Shown: piece by piece, positions 46,801-58,555 of the stretch
How the letters are laid out: the number at the start of each line of letters is the position of its first letter
Numbering within the stretch: the first letter of the stretch is position 1
Source of the DNA: Drosophila pseudoobscura
Taxonomy: Eukaryota > Arthropoda > Insecta > Diptera > Drosophilidae
Length of the DNA stretch: 64,000 nucleotides
Direction: 5' to 3'
NCBI RefSeq assembly: GCF_009870125.1
Contig: NC_046683.1
Coordinates: 21,523,001-21,587,000 of the forward strand
Notes under the pieces: model-generated
The model's database searches: none
Told to the model about the DNA's origin: nothing
What the model saw: the letters and a program-made list of their open reading frames with translations, nothing else
Translations under genes and position numbers: made by a program

Positions 46801-48814
46801 CTTTTTTCTAGCTCGGTGCGGGGCTTTAGCAGAGCAGCGAACCCAACCGGGAACACATGTTGGCACAACACCCAAGACCCAGAGCAGGAGAATCGGCAGG
46901 GAGGCAGGGAGCGGATCCAAGAGATCCACAAGATCCATATTCGTACTTATGTACATATGTATATGCTTACACATGTATGTATGTATAAGAATCAGCAAAC
47001 CGAGATAATAGATTAATAACGATCCCAACTAAAGCAATACATTTACCATCATCACTGTCATCTTACCAGATACAGATGCAGATGCAGATACGGAGATGCT
47101 TTTTTGTGTACATCGGACACTGGGGCACATTTTTCGCCTAAACGAATTGGAACATCGAAGCTTAGCAGAAAATTGACAGTCACACGTATCCGAATTATGG
47201 ACATGCTGTCAAGTCGGCCAGCCGAAATCATTCGCGTTCGCGTTCGCGACCTTCGGATGGTTTCCATCCCGACGGCTTCCACTGGAGGATCCGGCGGTGC
47301 ACGTCGCGCATACTGAGCAGCGATAATTATAATTATACCTATAATTATCGTTGCTCCCACTGCAGTGGAAAGCGCGCCGCAATTTCGCTTATCTCGGGCT
47401 GCACCTGAGTGACATTTCCATTTACGATTCATTTTGCTGGCCGCATCCCATTTACAAAACAAATACTCGCACTAGTACGCGACAGAAAGGCGAGTATGTC
47501 AACAAGTGGATGCGACACGGGTGCGAAATCAGTGAGATCAGAATTCAAGGTGCTGGAACGTAGGAGGCACAGTCGTCGATGTGTCGCTCAATCCGAGTCC
47601 AATCGTCGCTCACGCAGTAGCTACGCTGAAGTCCGCTCTGACAGTCAGCTCTCTGCTATTCCGATGAGTCCGGAACGAAGAAGACTGACTCTCCAGGAAC
47701 GAATTGGTGCTGATTCCGGACTCGAGACTCACAGAAGAGAATCGAAGGCAACGGAACGAAAGGAAAGAAACGTATGTAGCTATTCTAAAAAAGGCTCTCC
47801 ATCACGATCTCCGCCTATTGCATGCAGGCAGATCCTCGTGTAGTGGGTGAAAGCTGAGCGAAAGCTCCGAAAAGTACACAGGCTGTAGCATTTAAAGCTA
47901 AGCTTTGATCTGATCGATATCTTATTTAACTCAGCAGAGACAGACGAAAATACAGCCATTAAAGCTGAGCTCCCATCAGAGATGGAATCGGAAAGCTCCT
48001 TCCACTCAGCTGCTCAGGACTGCGGAGCCATGGTGTACGCAGGGCCCGAGTTTTTTTTCGTTCTCGTCTTAGTCAGACTTCGTAGTTTGAAGCAATCTGA
48101 AGAAAGTGAAGAAACCTACACGTGTTCTCCGTCACTCTCTACGCTATCCAACACTGCCGATTGCATCACCTTTCCAAAAGTGGTAGCAATTCCGTAGTGT
48201 AGTCCTAGGTAACACACGTTCCACAGGGTCTCTCGCGCGAGAGTAACCAATGTACTTGCTTTTTGTAGAGAGTTCTCAGTCCGGTGGACCCCACAGAGCG
48301 CGTGATCTGCACGTTCAGCAGACGGGCGGCGGACAGAGGGAAAGGCAGAAAGACAGATAGGCAGACGATGGGTAGACGGTTGGACAGGCGGAGGCAGAGG
48401 CAGAGGCAGAGGCAGAGGCGGAGATGGAAGGAATAGCAGGGGAAAGCATGACGGACATGACGGACATGACATTCGTTTGTCAGCAAATCAAAAAATTTTA
48501 CTGCATGCAGACGCGTACGAGCGTATGCGTAGGGTACTGGGGGTGACTGTGGGGGAGGCGGGTGCGATCGGGGGTAAGCACGGATGATGCGAGTTAACAT
48601 GTAAATGGATTTTTGATTGCAAGCGGCGGCTTTTGTTCCTTGTTCCGCCACCACCCCCCCCCCCCCCACCCAGCACAGCCTTGATCATGGCCAGAAGAGC
48701 TGTCAGCGTGTATGGCCCCATGACACACTGGAGCTGGAGCTGGGGCTGGAGCTGCCTGCTCGTTCCGCATGACAAAACGACAAGAGCATTCGGTGTGCAC
48801 CGTGGATGCCTACA

Positions 48815-48846
<32 letters not shown>

Positions 48847-51321
48847 GCATCTCGCTCTCAGTGCAGGAACAGGAATGAGCCCTAAAACCAGCTGTGGGAA
48901 AGCTGCCAGAGGAGGAGGAGGGAGAGAGCGGCAAAGGTCCAAATGCACTTAGCCTGCATCCCTCAATTGGATCAAAATCAAAATCGGATGAAGATGTAAA
49001 TGAGCTATCTTGAGTTTGTATCTGCAAAATATATCTGGGGACGTCTCTGAAAAATGTATCTGAATCTCCTCACCACTCATCAATCTGTACAATGCTGCTC
49101 TTAAATGTATCTGTATGTATATGTACATATGTATAAATGTACATAATAAATAAAAATCCTAATAAAAAATAAAACATGTGTTTCTGTATCCTTTTATATT
49201 GTAAGGTAGCAGATATCATACTATTTTCGATTTGTGCATTCGAAATGAATCTGTATCACTCAAAGATAAATAAACACAAACATACATGCACATCTACTAC
49301 TTCTCAATGGGCATAGCATTTCCTCAATCCTCGACTTGGGTCCTTTCCATCGCTTCTAATGTTCCTGGGGTTGCATACAATACATCTTTATGGGAATCTC
49401 TACGTAGATCTCTGGTTGGAATGTCGATTAGTTCTTTATAAGGTTGGATAAACAGAGTCTGGAGCGGGGGAAATCTAATTGCTTTGACCCACTGGAAGCA
49501 GCCGAGAAGTTGTATTACCACTTGCCCAACTTAGAGATCATCAAAAGGAAACTCGATTGTCGGGTGCCGAGTGCCAGGTGCTGGGACTTCCAGTTCCAGA
49601 GGCCTCAATGTCATGGTTATAGCGTATCGCGACTTCGTCTTATACGTATTGAGTATTGATTTCTGATTTTCTTTCTGCCCATTTTTATGGCCAGTGCCAG
49701 TTGGCTCCGTTTTGTCTGCCCAGTTTGGAGCTGGAGCTGGAGCTGGAGCTGTCGTCTGGCATTTCAGGCCAAACTCTATTCCCATTGACGACGTCGAAGG
49801 CAGGCATCGAAGACACCTTTAATGGCTCTTTAGCCACTGAACCCGGCCCGGCCCGGGTCGGATCCAAATTTAAGCTGAACCATAGTCCCCGACAGACACA
49901 GTCACATGCAAATCAATGGACATCCGCTATGACAATGCCCCGTCAAGAGGAGGCGTTGTTCTTGTTCTCGGAGTACGAGTGCGAGTACGAGTATCTCGAG
50001 CGCTATCTGTGAAGTGACACGATAATATTAGCCCCCACATAAGACAGCGATGAATATTTGCAAAAATAAAATAAGTTCCGATAAAGAAAAGAATCAACAG
50101 AAATGTCAAAAGGCAAACAAGAAAATTGTCACACATGTACTGTAAACTTCAGACCACCAAAACGAAGACTCATTTTTGTTTTTTCGTATCGCAAACAAAC
50201 AAAGTCGACAGACATCCTTCAAAGGGAGCAGCACTGATACTAGTACTGATACTCGTATCAAGCCATTTCAGTAGTCGCCCAAATCCTTTGGCCATCAATG
50301 GCTAGTACTAGCTGGAATTTTTCATGAATCTGTAGCCGACTCCAATATTTGTGGCCTGGCATCATCTCTCGAAATAATCAATATTCAAGCACTTTAAGTT
50401 AATTCAAGCGAATACGAATACGTATGCAAATAATAATAAAAAGTTGGCTTAAACAAGTTTCGCGCATTAGCAGCAGCAGCAGCAGCATTCGACAACAACA
50501 ATTGCAATGGAAATTCGCATTTTTGTTGTCCACTTCTGCTGATTAATAACAATCAATGTCAGTCAATTAAGCTAAAATCGATTTGGCCAATATTAAAACC
50601 AGTTTGGCGTTTGCCGTTTGGCGTTTGGCGTAGGCCCCTAGAAATGATTCTTCGACATTTTCACGTTCACGTTCACCTTCTGGCGGCAGTGCCTTTGATT
50701 CGTCAAAGGATCTTCTGGCAATTGAACAGAGATGGGATGGCGTTGAAGCAGTACTCTTTCCTGTACAACTCGTGAGGGGTGTTGGTGGAGCTAACGAGTG
50801 TTACTACGGCCAGAGAGGCAGGACGGGACGGAATCTCCGCATAAGCGTCATAGTTAATGAAGCAAGTGTGCGCATTCGTCGGAACTCATTCTGTAGGGTC
50901 TGTCTTCTATCTGTCTTCTCTTTTGACTTTTGACCCTGGGCTTAAGAACTCTAACAGATTCGACGATTTATGATCCATTTCACCAACAACTACGAGTACT
51001 GTCTGCTGGGGGCATACACAAATTTAGATGCGATTTGGAGAATCGTTTCATTTTCCCCATAGGAAAATGCACTTACCACTTGGTGTTGTTCGCCGAGTTG
51101 GCTTCGCCGATGGTGTGGGTGGCCACGGAGTAGCCGAAGTGCGAGTGGGGGTGTCCGTACTTGATCAGCGGCAGGCGCTGCTCCAGATTGAAGCCGCAGA
51201 CTTCACTGAGGGCCAACGCGAGCATCAGTACCAGCCAGAGCTGGCGCACAGGTGTGGCATAGGAGGATGCTGCCGCATCTGCTGCTGCTGCTGTGCGGCT
51301 TAGGTGGTGCAGCATGATCAT
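5442..51321 (-). CDS. mew: mew, integrin alphaPS1 subunit, eight coding exons, 1129 aa
   Basis: CDS = complement(join(5442..5684, 5766..6758, 6833..6972, 7071..8464, 9880..10013, 11799..11911, 16973..17100, 51077..51321)). All junctions are GT-AG and phases agree. The product is the position-specific alpha1 integrin, which pairs with betaPS and binds laminin-type ligands at muscle attachments, wing epithelium and midgut. Residues 1-43 contain a signal peptide (hydrophobic WLVLMLALAL, cleavage before FNLEQRL). A seven-bladed FG-GAP propeller follows, with Ca-binding loops DINGDNRPD (about 340), DLNKDNCED (about 400) and DLDGNSYPD (about 466). Next come the thigh/calf region, a cleavage motif RQQR (938-941), one transmembrane helix (about 1066-1091) and a short tail with GFFKR (1094-1098), ending NTHHVF. 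The best alternative start is the ATG two codons later. I recall the D. melanogaster protein as slightly longer. Intron 1 is 34 kb. Confidence 0.97.
5685..5765 (-). other. mew: mew intron 7, 81 bp, in frame and without stops
   Basis: Donor GTAAGT and acceptor CCTCCTTCAG are strong, so this is read as an intron. Its length is a multiple of three, both ends are phase 0, and it contains no in-frame stop. Retention would insert 27 residues just outside the membrane helix. Confidence 0.85.
5766..6758 (-). CDS. mew: mew coding exon 7 (calf region, proteolytic cleavage site)
   Basis: 331 whole codons from TNATCNSF to HNDIE, donor GAG|GTAAGT. Includes three THS tripeptide repeats just before RQQR, the expected heavy/light-chain cleavage point. 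Confidence 0.95.
6833..6972 (-). CDS. mew: mew coding exon 6
   Basis: Acceptor CCGCAG|ACAAC, donor CCG|GTAAGT. Two bases plus 46 codons (NKYTLILDETELEVG ... VATKKP). Confidence 0.95.
7071..8464 (-). CDS. mew: mew coding exon 5 (most of the beta-propeller and thigh)
   Basis: Acceptor TTTTTCAG|GCAACAC, donor ATAG|GTGCGT. 1394 bp, 464 whole codons. Carries all three recognisable cation-binding FG-GAP loops. Confidence 0.96.
8501..8526 (+). repeat. Intron-4 motif, copy 1
   Basis: GACATTAATGGA followed by TGACCTTGGTCAAT. The second half is an inverted repeat of TGACC, with an FTZ-F1-like CAAGGTCA on the minus strand. Confidence 0.7.
8828..8848 (+). repeat. Intron-4 motif, copy 2 (shortened)
   Basis: GACATTATTACC then AGGGTCAAC. 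It lacks about five bases in the middle relative to the other copies. Confidence 0.5.
8881..8906 (+). repeat. Intron-4 motif, copy 3
   Basis: GACATTTATAGA then TGACCTGGTTCAAC. Confidence 0.6.
8969..8994 (+). repeat. Intron-4 motif, copy 4
   Basis: GACACTAATGGA then TGACCAGGGTCAAC, preceded by GG as in copies 3 and 5. Confidence 0.7.
9030..9055 (+). repeat. Intron-4 motif, copy 5
   Basis: GACATTAATGGA then TGACCATGGTCAAC, a perfect inverted repeat TGACCATGGTCA. It starts 61 bp after copy 4. Confidence 0.7.
9880..10013 (-). CDS. mew: mew coding exon 4
   Basis: Acceptor TGTACAG|GTGCTC, donor CAGAG|GTGAGT. Encodes VLVCAHRYMYIVREN through KGRPVQ plus the first two bases of Arg. Confidence 0.95.
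10063..11322 (-). mobile_element. Tc1/mariner-family element, decayed, in mew intron 3
   Basis: A 1260-bp insertion flanked by TA dinucleotides (10061-10062 and 11323-11324), the Tc1/mariner target site. The ends are inverted (CACTACTGGCCAAAA on the left, the same reversed on the right with minor changes). There is an inner copy of the end sequence: CTGGCCAAAATAATAAGTAC occurs at 10068 and again at 10268, and its complement at 11103-11121, so each end has the IR/DR arrangement of long-TIR Tc1 elements. A broken transposase is read on the minus strand. It lies entirely within the intron and does not touch the exons. Confidence 0.9.
10363..10980 (-). pseudogene. Tc1-type transposase relic
   Basis: Minus-strand translation in shifting frames gives recognisable Tc1 transposase pieces. 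These are an N-terminal DNA-binding part (VIAKSLGRSVFYVQNAL, then RGWKKKSLQ) and a C-terminal part with PKHTSKVVKAWF, WYEIPVETCRKPFASMPRR and DEVIQNR, ending at TAG 10365-10363. Stops and frameshifts interrupt it. The middle third, where most of the catalytic core would be, is missing, and the aspartate normally before PKHTS is not seen. It cannot be functional. Confidence 0.82.
11799..11911 (-). CDS. mew: mew coding exon 3
   Basis: Acceptor CGTACAG|CATAC, donor AAG|GTAAGT. Two bases plus 37 codons, YDSEVLSPPSSDEIK to QANGSGGK. Confidence 0.95.
12092..12114 (+). repeat. (GT)n microsatellite
   Basis: Uninterrupted GT run in mew intron 2. Confidence 0.9.
12259..12300. repeat. TACATATGTA palindrome cluster
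   Basis: Overlapping GTACATA and TATGTAC units form nested palindromes. Similar clusters recur throughout the noncoding part of the window. Confidence 0.8.
15560..15590 (+). repeat. GTTATC hexamer array (GATA-like sites on minus strand)
   Basis: GTTATCGTTATCGGTATC followed by GTTATCGTGATC. Each unit gives GATAAC on the other strand. Confidence 0.7.
16973..17100 (-). CDS. mew: mew coding exon 2
   Basis: Acceptor TTTTCAG|CCTGCTG, donor CGTT|GTAAGT. 128 bp encode the rest of blade 1 (CLLVGAPLDHNRQPN ... QVITDGRR). It is too short to show as an ORF; it was found by family alignment and phase. Confidence 0.94.
17295..17339 (+). repeat. GGGCAT hexamer array
   Basis: Seven to eight units of GGGCAT with two GGGAAT variants. 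Confidence 0.85.
17659..17690 (+). repeat. GGAATC hexamer array
   Basis: About five units, decaying to GGAACC at the right end. Confidence 0.8.
18071..18165 (+). repeat. CAG/CAA-rich trinucleotide tract
   Basis: Imperfect CAA, CAG and CTGCAA units. Open in some frames, but this comes only from the repeat. Confidence 0.8.
18240..18276 (+). repeat. ACACC pentamer array
   Basis: Seven near-perfect units. Confidence 0.85.
18556..18578 (+). repeat. (GA)n microsatellite
   Basis: Uninterrupted GA run, a possible GAGA-factor target. Confidence 0.85.
18930..18963 (+). repeat. CCGAC pentamer array
   Basis: About six units with one CCAAC variant. Confidence 0.85.
21530..21593 (+). repeat. CCTGGTT/TACCTGG heptamer array
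   Basis: Tandem CCTGGTA and CCTGGTT units. Four TACCTG (= CAGGTA) sites lie inside and a fifth at 21633-21638. Confidence 0.8.
26176..26207 (+). repeat. GAGAA pentamer array
   Basis: About five units of AGAGA/GAGAA. Confidence 0.8.
26949..26983 (+). repeat. (CT)n microsatellite
   Basis: CT run of about 16 units. Confidence 0.9.
28107..28112 (-). promoter_or_regulatory. Candidate poly(A) signal of the nested ORF
   Basis: AATAAA on the minus strand, 72 bp past the stop codon of the 28185-28715 ORF, in the context TATAAATAAAAAG. Confidence 0.5.
28185..28715 (-). CDS. Candidate nested intronless gene, Nup35-like RRM protein, 176 aa
   Basis: A single open frame runs from ATG 28715 to TGA 28187-28185, inside mew intron 1 and on the same strand. 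Third positions are strongly G/C, as in the real exons here. The N-terminus is acidic (about residues 8-40). Residues about 49-113 (SYWLSLYGFDSAEAV ... HGIELRFASSEHLQRGR) follow the pattern of the Nup35/Nup53 RRM (W-x4-GF, helix, then a strand and a second helix). A Gln/His run (about 130-137) precedes a C-terminal LRRAFANYFHGSWG, which resembles the membrane-binding amphipathic end of Nup35. A poly(A) signal follows 72 bp downstream. Nup35 is a nuclear-pore scaffold protein. A retrocopy would explain the lack of introns. The similarity is from memory of the family, not a search. The opposite strand is also partly open (28218-28601), so a chance ORF is not excluded. Confidence 0.5.
   Translation of the reverse strand: MDSAANKIDVETTAGTEDEAEPSLTRGRDEDDVELSRESVLFGRGRRSYWLSLYGFDSAEAVRILYIFMRFCHLTAIHQLPHGIELRFASSEHLQRGRLLAQRLVVSQFQLRWRMGRMPRPHPDDTPHQQQQHQQQHEDGSAVHNLAAEGLGVLGRLRRAFANYFHGSWGRGHGSR
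28950..29010 (+). repeat. CCGCTCCCTTT minisatellite
   Basis: About five units of 10-11 bp, CCGCTCCCTTT drifting to GCCGCTCCCTT. Confidence 0.8.
29862..29932 (+). repeat. CTCTCTGCC nonamer array
   Basis: About seven units of CTCTCTGCC, decaying to CTCTATGCC on the right. Confidence 0.8.
30266..30345 (+). repeat. GACTCC hexamer array
   Basis: Thirteen or so units of CTCCGA with GACTCT variants, followed at 30372-30397 by an ACGAGT array. Confidence 0.85.
31005..31041 (+). repeat. TCCATG hexamer array
   Basis: Six units with one TCCACG variant. Confidence 0.8.
31639..31652 (+). promoter_or_regulatory. Overlapping POU octamers ATGCAAAT
   Basis: Two perfect octamers at 31639-31646 and 31645-31652, followed by ATGCAAAA. 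POU binding is inferred from the motif only. Confidence 0.35.
32845..32883 (+). repeat. CAGGTC hexamer array
   Basis: Six units of GGTCCA. Confidence 0.85.
33268..33345 (+). repeat. AGAGAGGCTCAG minisatellite grading into (GA)n
   Basis: Four GGCTCAGAGA units of variable spacing end in a pure GA run. Confidence 0.8.
34535..34556 (+). repeat. (TA)n microsatellite
   Basis: Eight or nine TA units. Confidence 0.8.
36067..36098 (+). repeat. CTGGCAA heptamer array
   Basis: Four units. Confidence 0.8.
38628..38655 (+). repeat. CGCCAG hexamer array
   Basis: Four to five units. Confidence 0.8.
39111..39151 (+). repeat. CACACCC heptamer array
   Basis: About five units, slightly irregular. Confidence 0.8.
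41453..41491 (+). repeat. GT-rich microsatellite
   Basis: GT run broken by CT and CG steps. Confidence 0.8.
42042..42093 (+). repeat. CAGATG hexamer array
   Basis: Six CAGATG units, then three CGGATG variants. Confidence 0.88.
42396..42453 (+). repeat. CTAT tetramer array
   Basis: TCTA units, imperfect at both ends. Confidence 0.8.
43722..43768 (+). repeat. GGGACT hexamer array
   Basis: Seven to eight units with GAGACT and GGGACA variants. Confidence 0.8.
43819..43860 (+). repeat. (CT)n microsatellite
   Basis: CT run of about 15 units. Confidence 0.88.
45233..45275 (+). repeat. CCGCC-rich array
   Basis: CCCCG units, very GC-rich. Confidence 0.75.
48389..48420 (+). repeat. GGCAGA hexamer array
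   Basis: Five units. Confidence 0.85.
48648..48671 (+). repeat. C homopolymer with CCACC flanks
   Basis: A run of about 14 C. It is a likely site of sequencing length error. Confidence 0.8.
48814..48842 (+). repeat. (CT)n microsatellite
   Basis: CT run of about 13 units. Confidence 0.88.
51077..51321 (-). CDS. mew: mew coding exon 1 (signal peptide)
   Basis: Starts MIMLHHLSRT, has an Ala-rich stretch, a hydrophobic signal core, then FNLEQRLPLIKYGHPHSHFGY. Donor AAGTG|GTAAGT at 51076. The second ATG (51315) is an equally plausible start. The frame is open further upstream, but that translation is basic and low-complexity and is probably 5' UTR. Confidence 0.92.
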
Positions 51322-54193
51322 GTTGCGGCTTTTAGCTGTAGTTCTGGGAGTTGCACGTGCACGTGCACCGGGCACGGCAATGGCCCGACTTTCGGCAGCG
51401 TCGGAAATCTCCCAGCAGGAGATAAGCAGAGAAGGGCAGGCAGGCAGTGACGCGGGGTCAACGACGGCGATGGCGGCGCTTCGATCAACAGGTAGTTGCC
51501 CACGGATTTTCCACACTCTCTTTTCCAGTTGCTTTGCTTTTCTTGTTGTTTTTTGTTTTCCTTCTCCAAATACAGAGACACACACACAGGCACTCAAATT
51601 CATGGGAATACAATCGCACAGGTAAAAAATAATTACATAAAGCGCAGCCCGCACGGCGATAAAATTATCTTTACGAAATTGATAAAGACCTGTATTTTTA
51701 AATCAAATTCCTACGATTAAAAAGCGTGCGGGCAGTCGAAAAGCTTCGCACAACTCCTCACCGCAGCAACGATTAGCCGATATGACATATCGAATATTAT
51801 ATTTTTTAAATACAATTTTTGTGGGTGATATTTTAATTTTGGAATATATCAACGGTCTTTTCTGAACTCAGAACAAAATTCGACACTACGTCTCCGTTGT
51901 TATCTTGTCCGCGGCCCGATGTGAATGGGCGGCAAGGCCTTTCTTTCAAATACGCCCGCCTTTGTCATGTTTTTTGCTTACAAAATGTTTCTCGCCTCAT
52001 GTGTCTAGAAAACGTATGTTGCTGAGAAAAAAAGGTATGGACAGCAAGTATAACGCCCAAAAAAATATAGTGCACTCAAGCCTACACTCACCCTTTTCTT
52101 CAAGCTGTACTTGTGGTGAAAATGAAAATATTTGTACCTAAGGTGAGGTGAGGTTCGTTTCATGACAGTTGTATGTTGCTGTTCGTTCATATTCGTTCGG
52201 ATTTGTCAGACTCCTGTTGCCCCTAAAAGATATTGCTGGAAAATCATATTCAGTCAGGCTCTGGTTTTCATTTTCACAAAAGTTTTCGGTATTAAATTTT
52301 CAAAGTAAATCACTTTTGAAATCACAGAAATTGGGGGTCCCGTTTTCACCAACCGCTAGATTTCTTACTTGTCAAAACGAAAACATTTTCCTCAACGAAT
52401 TGAAAAGCAAACGTCTTCTTAAATGAAAAAATATATGACTTATTAATGCATTGAAATAAACTTGACACCTATGTATATGTATCAGGGCAGTTTAACTTGT
52501 GCTTTCTTTATAAATAATTTGTTCTTAACCCAACCTCAAATTTGGCTCGGAAATAATTGGTCTGGGCAACCACTTTTTGTTTTGGTGCAAACAGCTGACG
52601 CAGTCCCATTTGGTTATCAGAACGTTGACAAGAAATAATTTTTTGCGCATAACAGCACAAATGTGCATTTAACAGCGCAGACTGTGCTTGTAACATGCGC
52701 GTAACAGAACATCTGGGTAAGGACATCTGTTTCCCGCCACATTTAAATCGTACTTCAAAATAATCTTGTTATGCTAATATTACGACTATCTTATTTTTTT
52801 CCAGGTGAAAGCATAAATCATCTCTTCAAGATGAAATCCTGGTAGGATTCATGAGAGACAATCTGGATTTGGAAAGATGATTTGTGAAGGGCAACCGAGC
52901 TGTTGTCGATGCCAAGTGGGCAGGGCTTTGCGGCGCTCTTTGCTGTTTGGCCGCCAATCAAGCATGAATTGGGCTTAACACTACTATCTTAAATTCTACA
53001 ATTTCAGGTTTGGGCAGATTGGAAGACGAACATCCGTAAGAAGTTGGCCAAGAACAAATTGCAAACTCAAGCTACAGGCGGAGGGCCCTACACACAGAAA
53101 TTGGTTGGGAAATTGGAGAAGGAAGTGGAAAAACTGTGTGGCCTGTATGAAATGGTGGAAGGAGTAGCTGGGCCATAAGCTTGACCCTTAGCAATTTAAT
53201 TTTTAATGTGTTAAAAACACAAGTGTTTCATCTAAAAAGTTCGGATCTTCTTAGATCACGTAATTTCTCCCGTCATTTTGTTTTAAAACAATAAATTGAA
53301 AAATTAAAGGCATTTGTTTACAAGCAGCCAGGTCAGCTGTTTTTGTTTGCCAGAAACTATGAAATATTAAATATATCGTGAAATCATAACGTATTGGCAT
53401 CCATCACTGAGCGCTGAGTAAGTTGTACTGGTGAACATGCCCAAAACATGCCCGATATTATTTTCTATTATACTGAAGGTCCACCAACTGACACACAATT
53501 TTATTAGTTTTGATGTGAAAACTTGTTGCCATTTATTTCAGAAGAAAGGTGATTGCCATAAAATGATCGTAGTATTCTGTGGCAATAGTTTCCAGTGATG
53601 AATAAACTTGACGATTTTCGTTGGACAGTGGGCAACAAAAATCATTTAAATTTCCGTTACAGCTGAATGACATTAGACCCTGCTCTGACTAGCTTCAAAA
53701 ACAGAGAAATTAACATTATTGTGACGTATGTGCCTGAATTTTTAGCCATGTTAAAATTTTGTGTCACATCACTCGGCTCTTGTGCGTTGGCAGTTTGAAT
53801 AATCCCGCTTGCGCGCCAGGCCGTCATGCTGTCAGCCCTGGGCGTAGCCCCTGAGAACCTGACTGCTCCGCGACGCCGCTTGAAGAAATCGATAGAATAC
53901 TGCGCATAAAATCGTTTCGCCAGTCCCACAGTGTACTGCTACCTTTAATTCGCTTAAGGCAAATTAATTGTCTGAAATCGAGTGATACCAAAGCTAGTTA
54001 GTTTAACCGGGCATCGAGAAGCTCTACATCGCGCAGTGAGAGCCGAAGAACCGTCAAATTTTGGGAAAAAAACCCATTTGTTACCAAATTCATTCGCGAG
54101 TTTGTGCCAAGAATTTGAATCGATAATCGGGGCGGCTGTAAACACAAGGCCCCCTTCCAAAGAAAACTTTCGCAGAGCGCAGCAGCAGGAGTC
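51322..54193. other. Region between the divergent start codons of mew and comt
   Basis: This stretch must hold the mew 5' UTR and promoter (from 51322 rightward) and the comt 5' UTR and promoter (left of 54194). I cannot place either transcription start. It also holds the Myb/SANT-like relic at 52805-53178. No other coding sequence is convincing. Confidence 0.6.
52805..53178 (+). pseudogene. Myb/SANT-like DNA-binding domain relic (Harbinger or zeste type)
   Basis: The translation starting near 52815 reads SSLQDEILVGFMRDNLDLER, then a TGA, then in the same frame FVKGNRAVVDAKWAGLCGAL. This is followed by a frameshift where the family has LGPPIK. An intron-like gap ends in TTTCAG at 52999-53010. 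The frame then resumes with VWADWKTNIRKKLAKNK, TQATGGGPYTQKLVGKLEKEV and ends at TAA 53176-53178. This order is typical of the insect Myb/SANT-like domain of Harbinger accessory proteins and their domesticated relatives (for example the zeste regulatory domain). One stop plus one frameshift and a ruined donor site make it a pseudogene. Confidence 0.7.
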
Positions 54194-57425
<3,232 letters not shown>

Positions 57426-58502
57426 GCCGTCACCCTTCTCTCCTGCTGTCTCAATTATTAGCTTCTAAGTGCAATGATGGGAAAGAATGTCAACTCCAAA
57501 TACTCGTATAGACCGCTACAATTATACTCAATATACATATACACAATATATATGATATGATCCCACAAATATCCGAGCTAGGATGGTGTTGTTTGTTCGG
57601 TCCCAGTCCAAAGAGTTTCCCGCGTCCTGTGCCCCAACCAGAGCGCAATCAAATCGACAGATATGTGAGACCCGTGACCTGATAATGGCTGATGGAGCGA
57701 AAGATTATTCAATTATATATCATGGCCGTCTAACTCGTTAATAGCATAATATATTCACTCTCGTTCGTTTTGGCAGCAGGAGGACAATCTTTCTCGTTAT
57801 TATTGATTAGGCCGCAGAGGCCACGGAGGAAGAGATGAGCTTGAAAAATAGGATCTTTGTGAAATACCTATAAGACAGGCTTATCGATACATACATATGT
57901 GTATGAATATGTGCTTAGATACAATGAAATACATATGTACACCAAACTAAATTACAAGTTAAATATTGTTAATCTTCAATGTTATAGATATACCTTAGAG
58001 GAGGAACGACGCCGAAAGAAGCCTGGATAAGGAACAGAGAAGGTCGTTTATGTATGTACAATACGCTAAGATTCGTTAATAGCCTAATAATCTCTCTTGC
58101 TAATTAATTAATTTAATATGGAAATTTATCCAAGCATAATATTATTATTATTATAATTATTATAATATTACTACCAAATATAATATATTGTTCACCGAAA
58201 ATGTTATAAATATATCTCCAATAAAGATTAACAAAACTACATACTACTTGGCTACAAATTCAGTTCTAAAGAGTCTTGGAGTTGACTTGAATCGCTGAGC
58301 CAAAGTCGGATAGGAACAAATATGGCAGATCATCTACCATTCAATAGCCAATGAATAAATACGCTTCCAGGAACCTATTTGAAGATGAGTCGTACATTTT
58401 CGAACATGTCTTACAGCATTGCCTCGAAGTTGCCGCAAATAGCCACAAACTGCCGCATTTCGGGAGTGTTGGACAAAATACTTTTACATTATTTAGTCAG
58501 GA
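57426..58502. other. comt 3' UTR and flank
   Basis: AT-rich with ATT-type runs near 58140-58170 and palindromic ACATATGT sites. AATAAA at 58220-58225 (795 bp past the stop) is the clearest poly(A) signal. No gene seen. Confidence 0.5.
58220..58225 (+). promoter_or_regulatory. Candidate comt poly(A) signal
   Basis: AATAAA on the plus strand. Confidence 0.4.
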
Positions 58503-58555
58503 ATTAAAACGAGGGGGAACGTTGTGAGTTGCTGCGGACACCGCAACTCTACAGC

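Larger units (their letters stand above)
28716..51076 (-). other. mew intron 1, distal part (22 kb), noncoding
   Basis: No further gene is supported. A GC-rich block at 37300-38276 is open in three frames at once, but none resembles a protein family. Simple repeats are dense (listed separately). Noted structures include overlapping ATGCAAAT octamers (31639-31652), an AT-rich hairpin (47318-47355), a GGTGACCCCG inverted repeat (42892-42931) and small ATACCCT/AGGGTAT palindromes at about 30513-30537 and 35461-35481. Confidence 0.6.
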
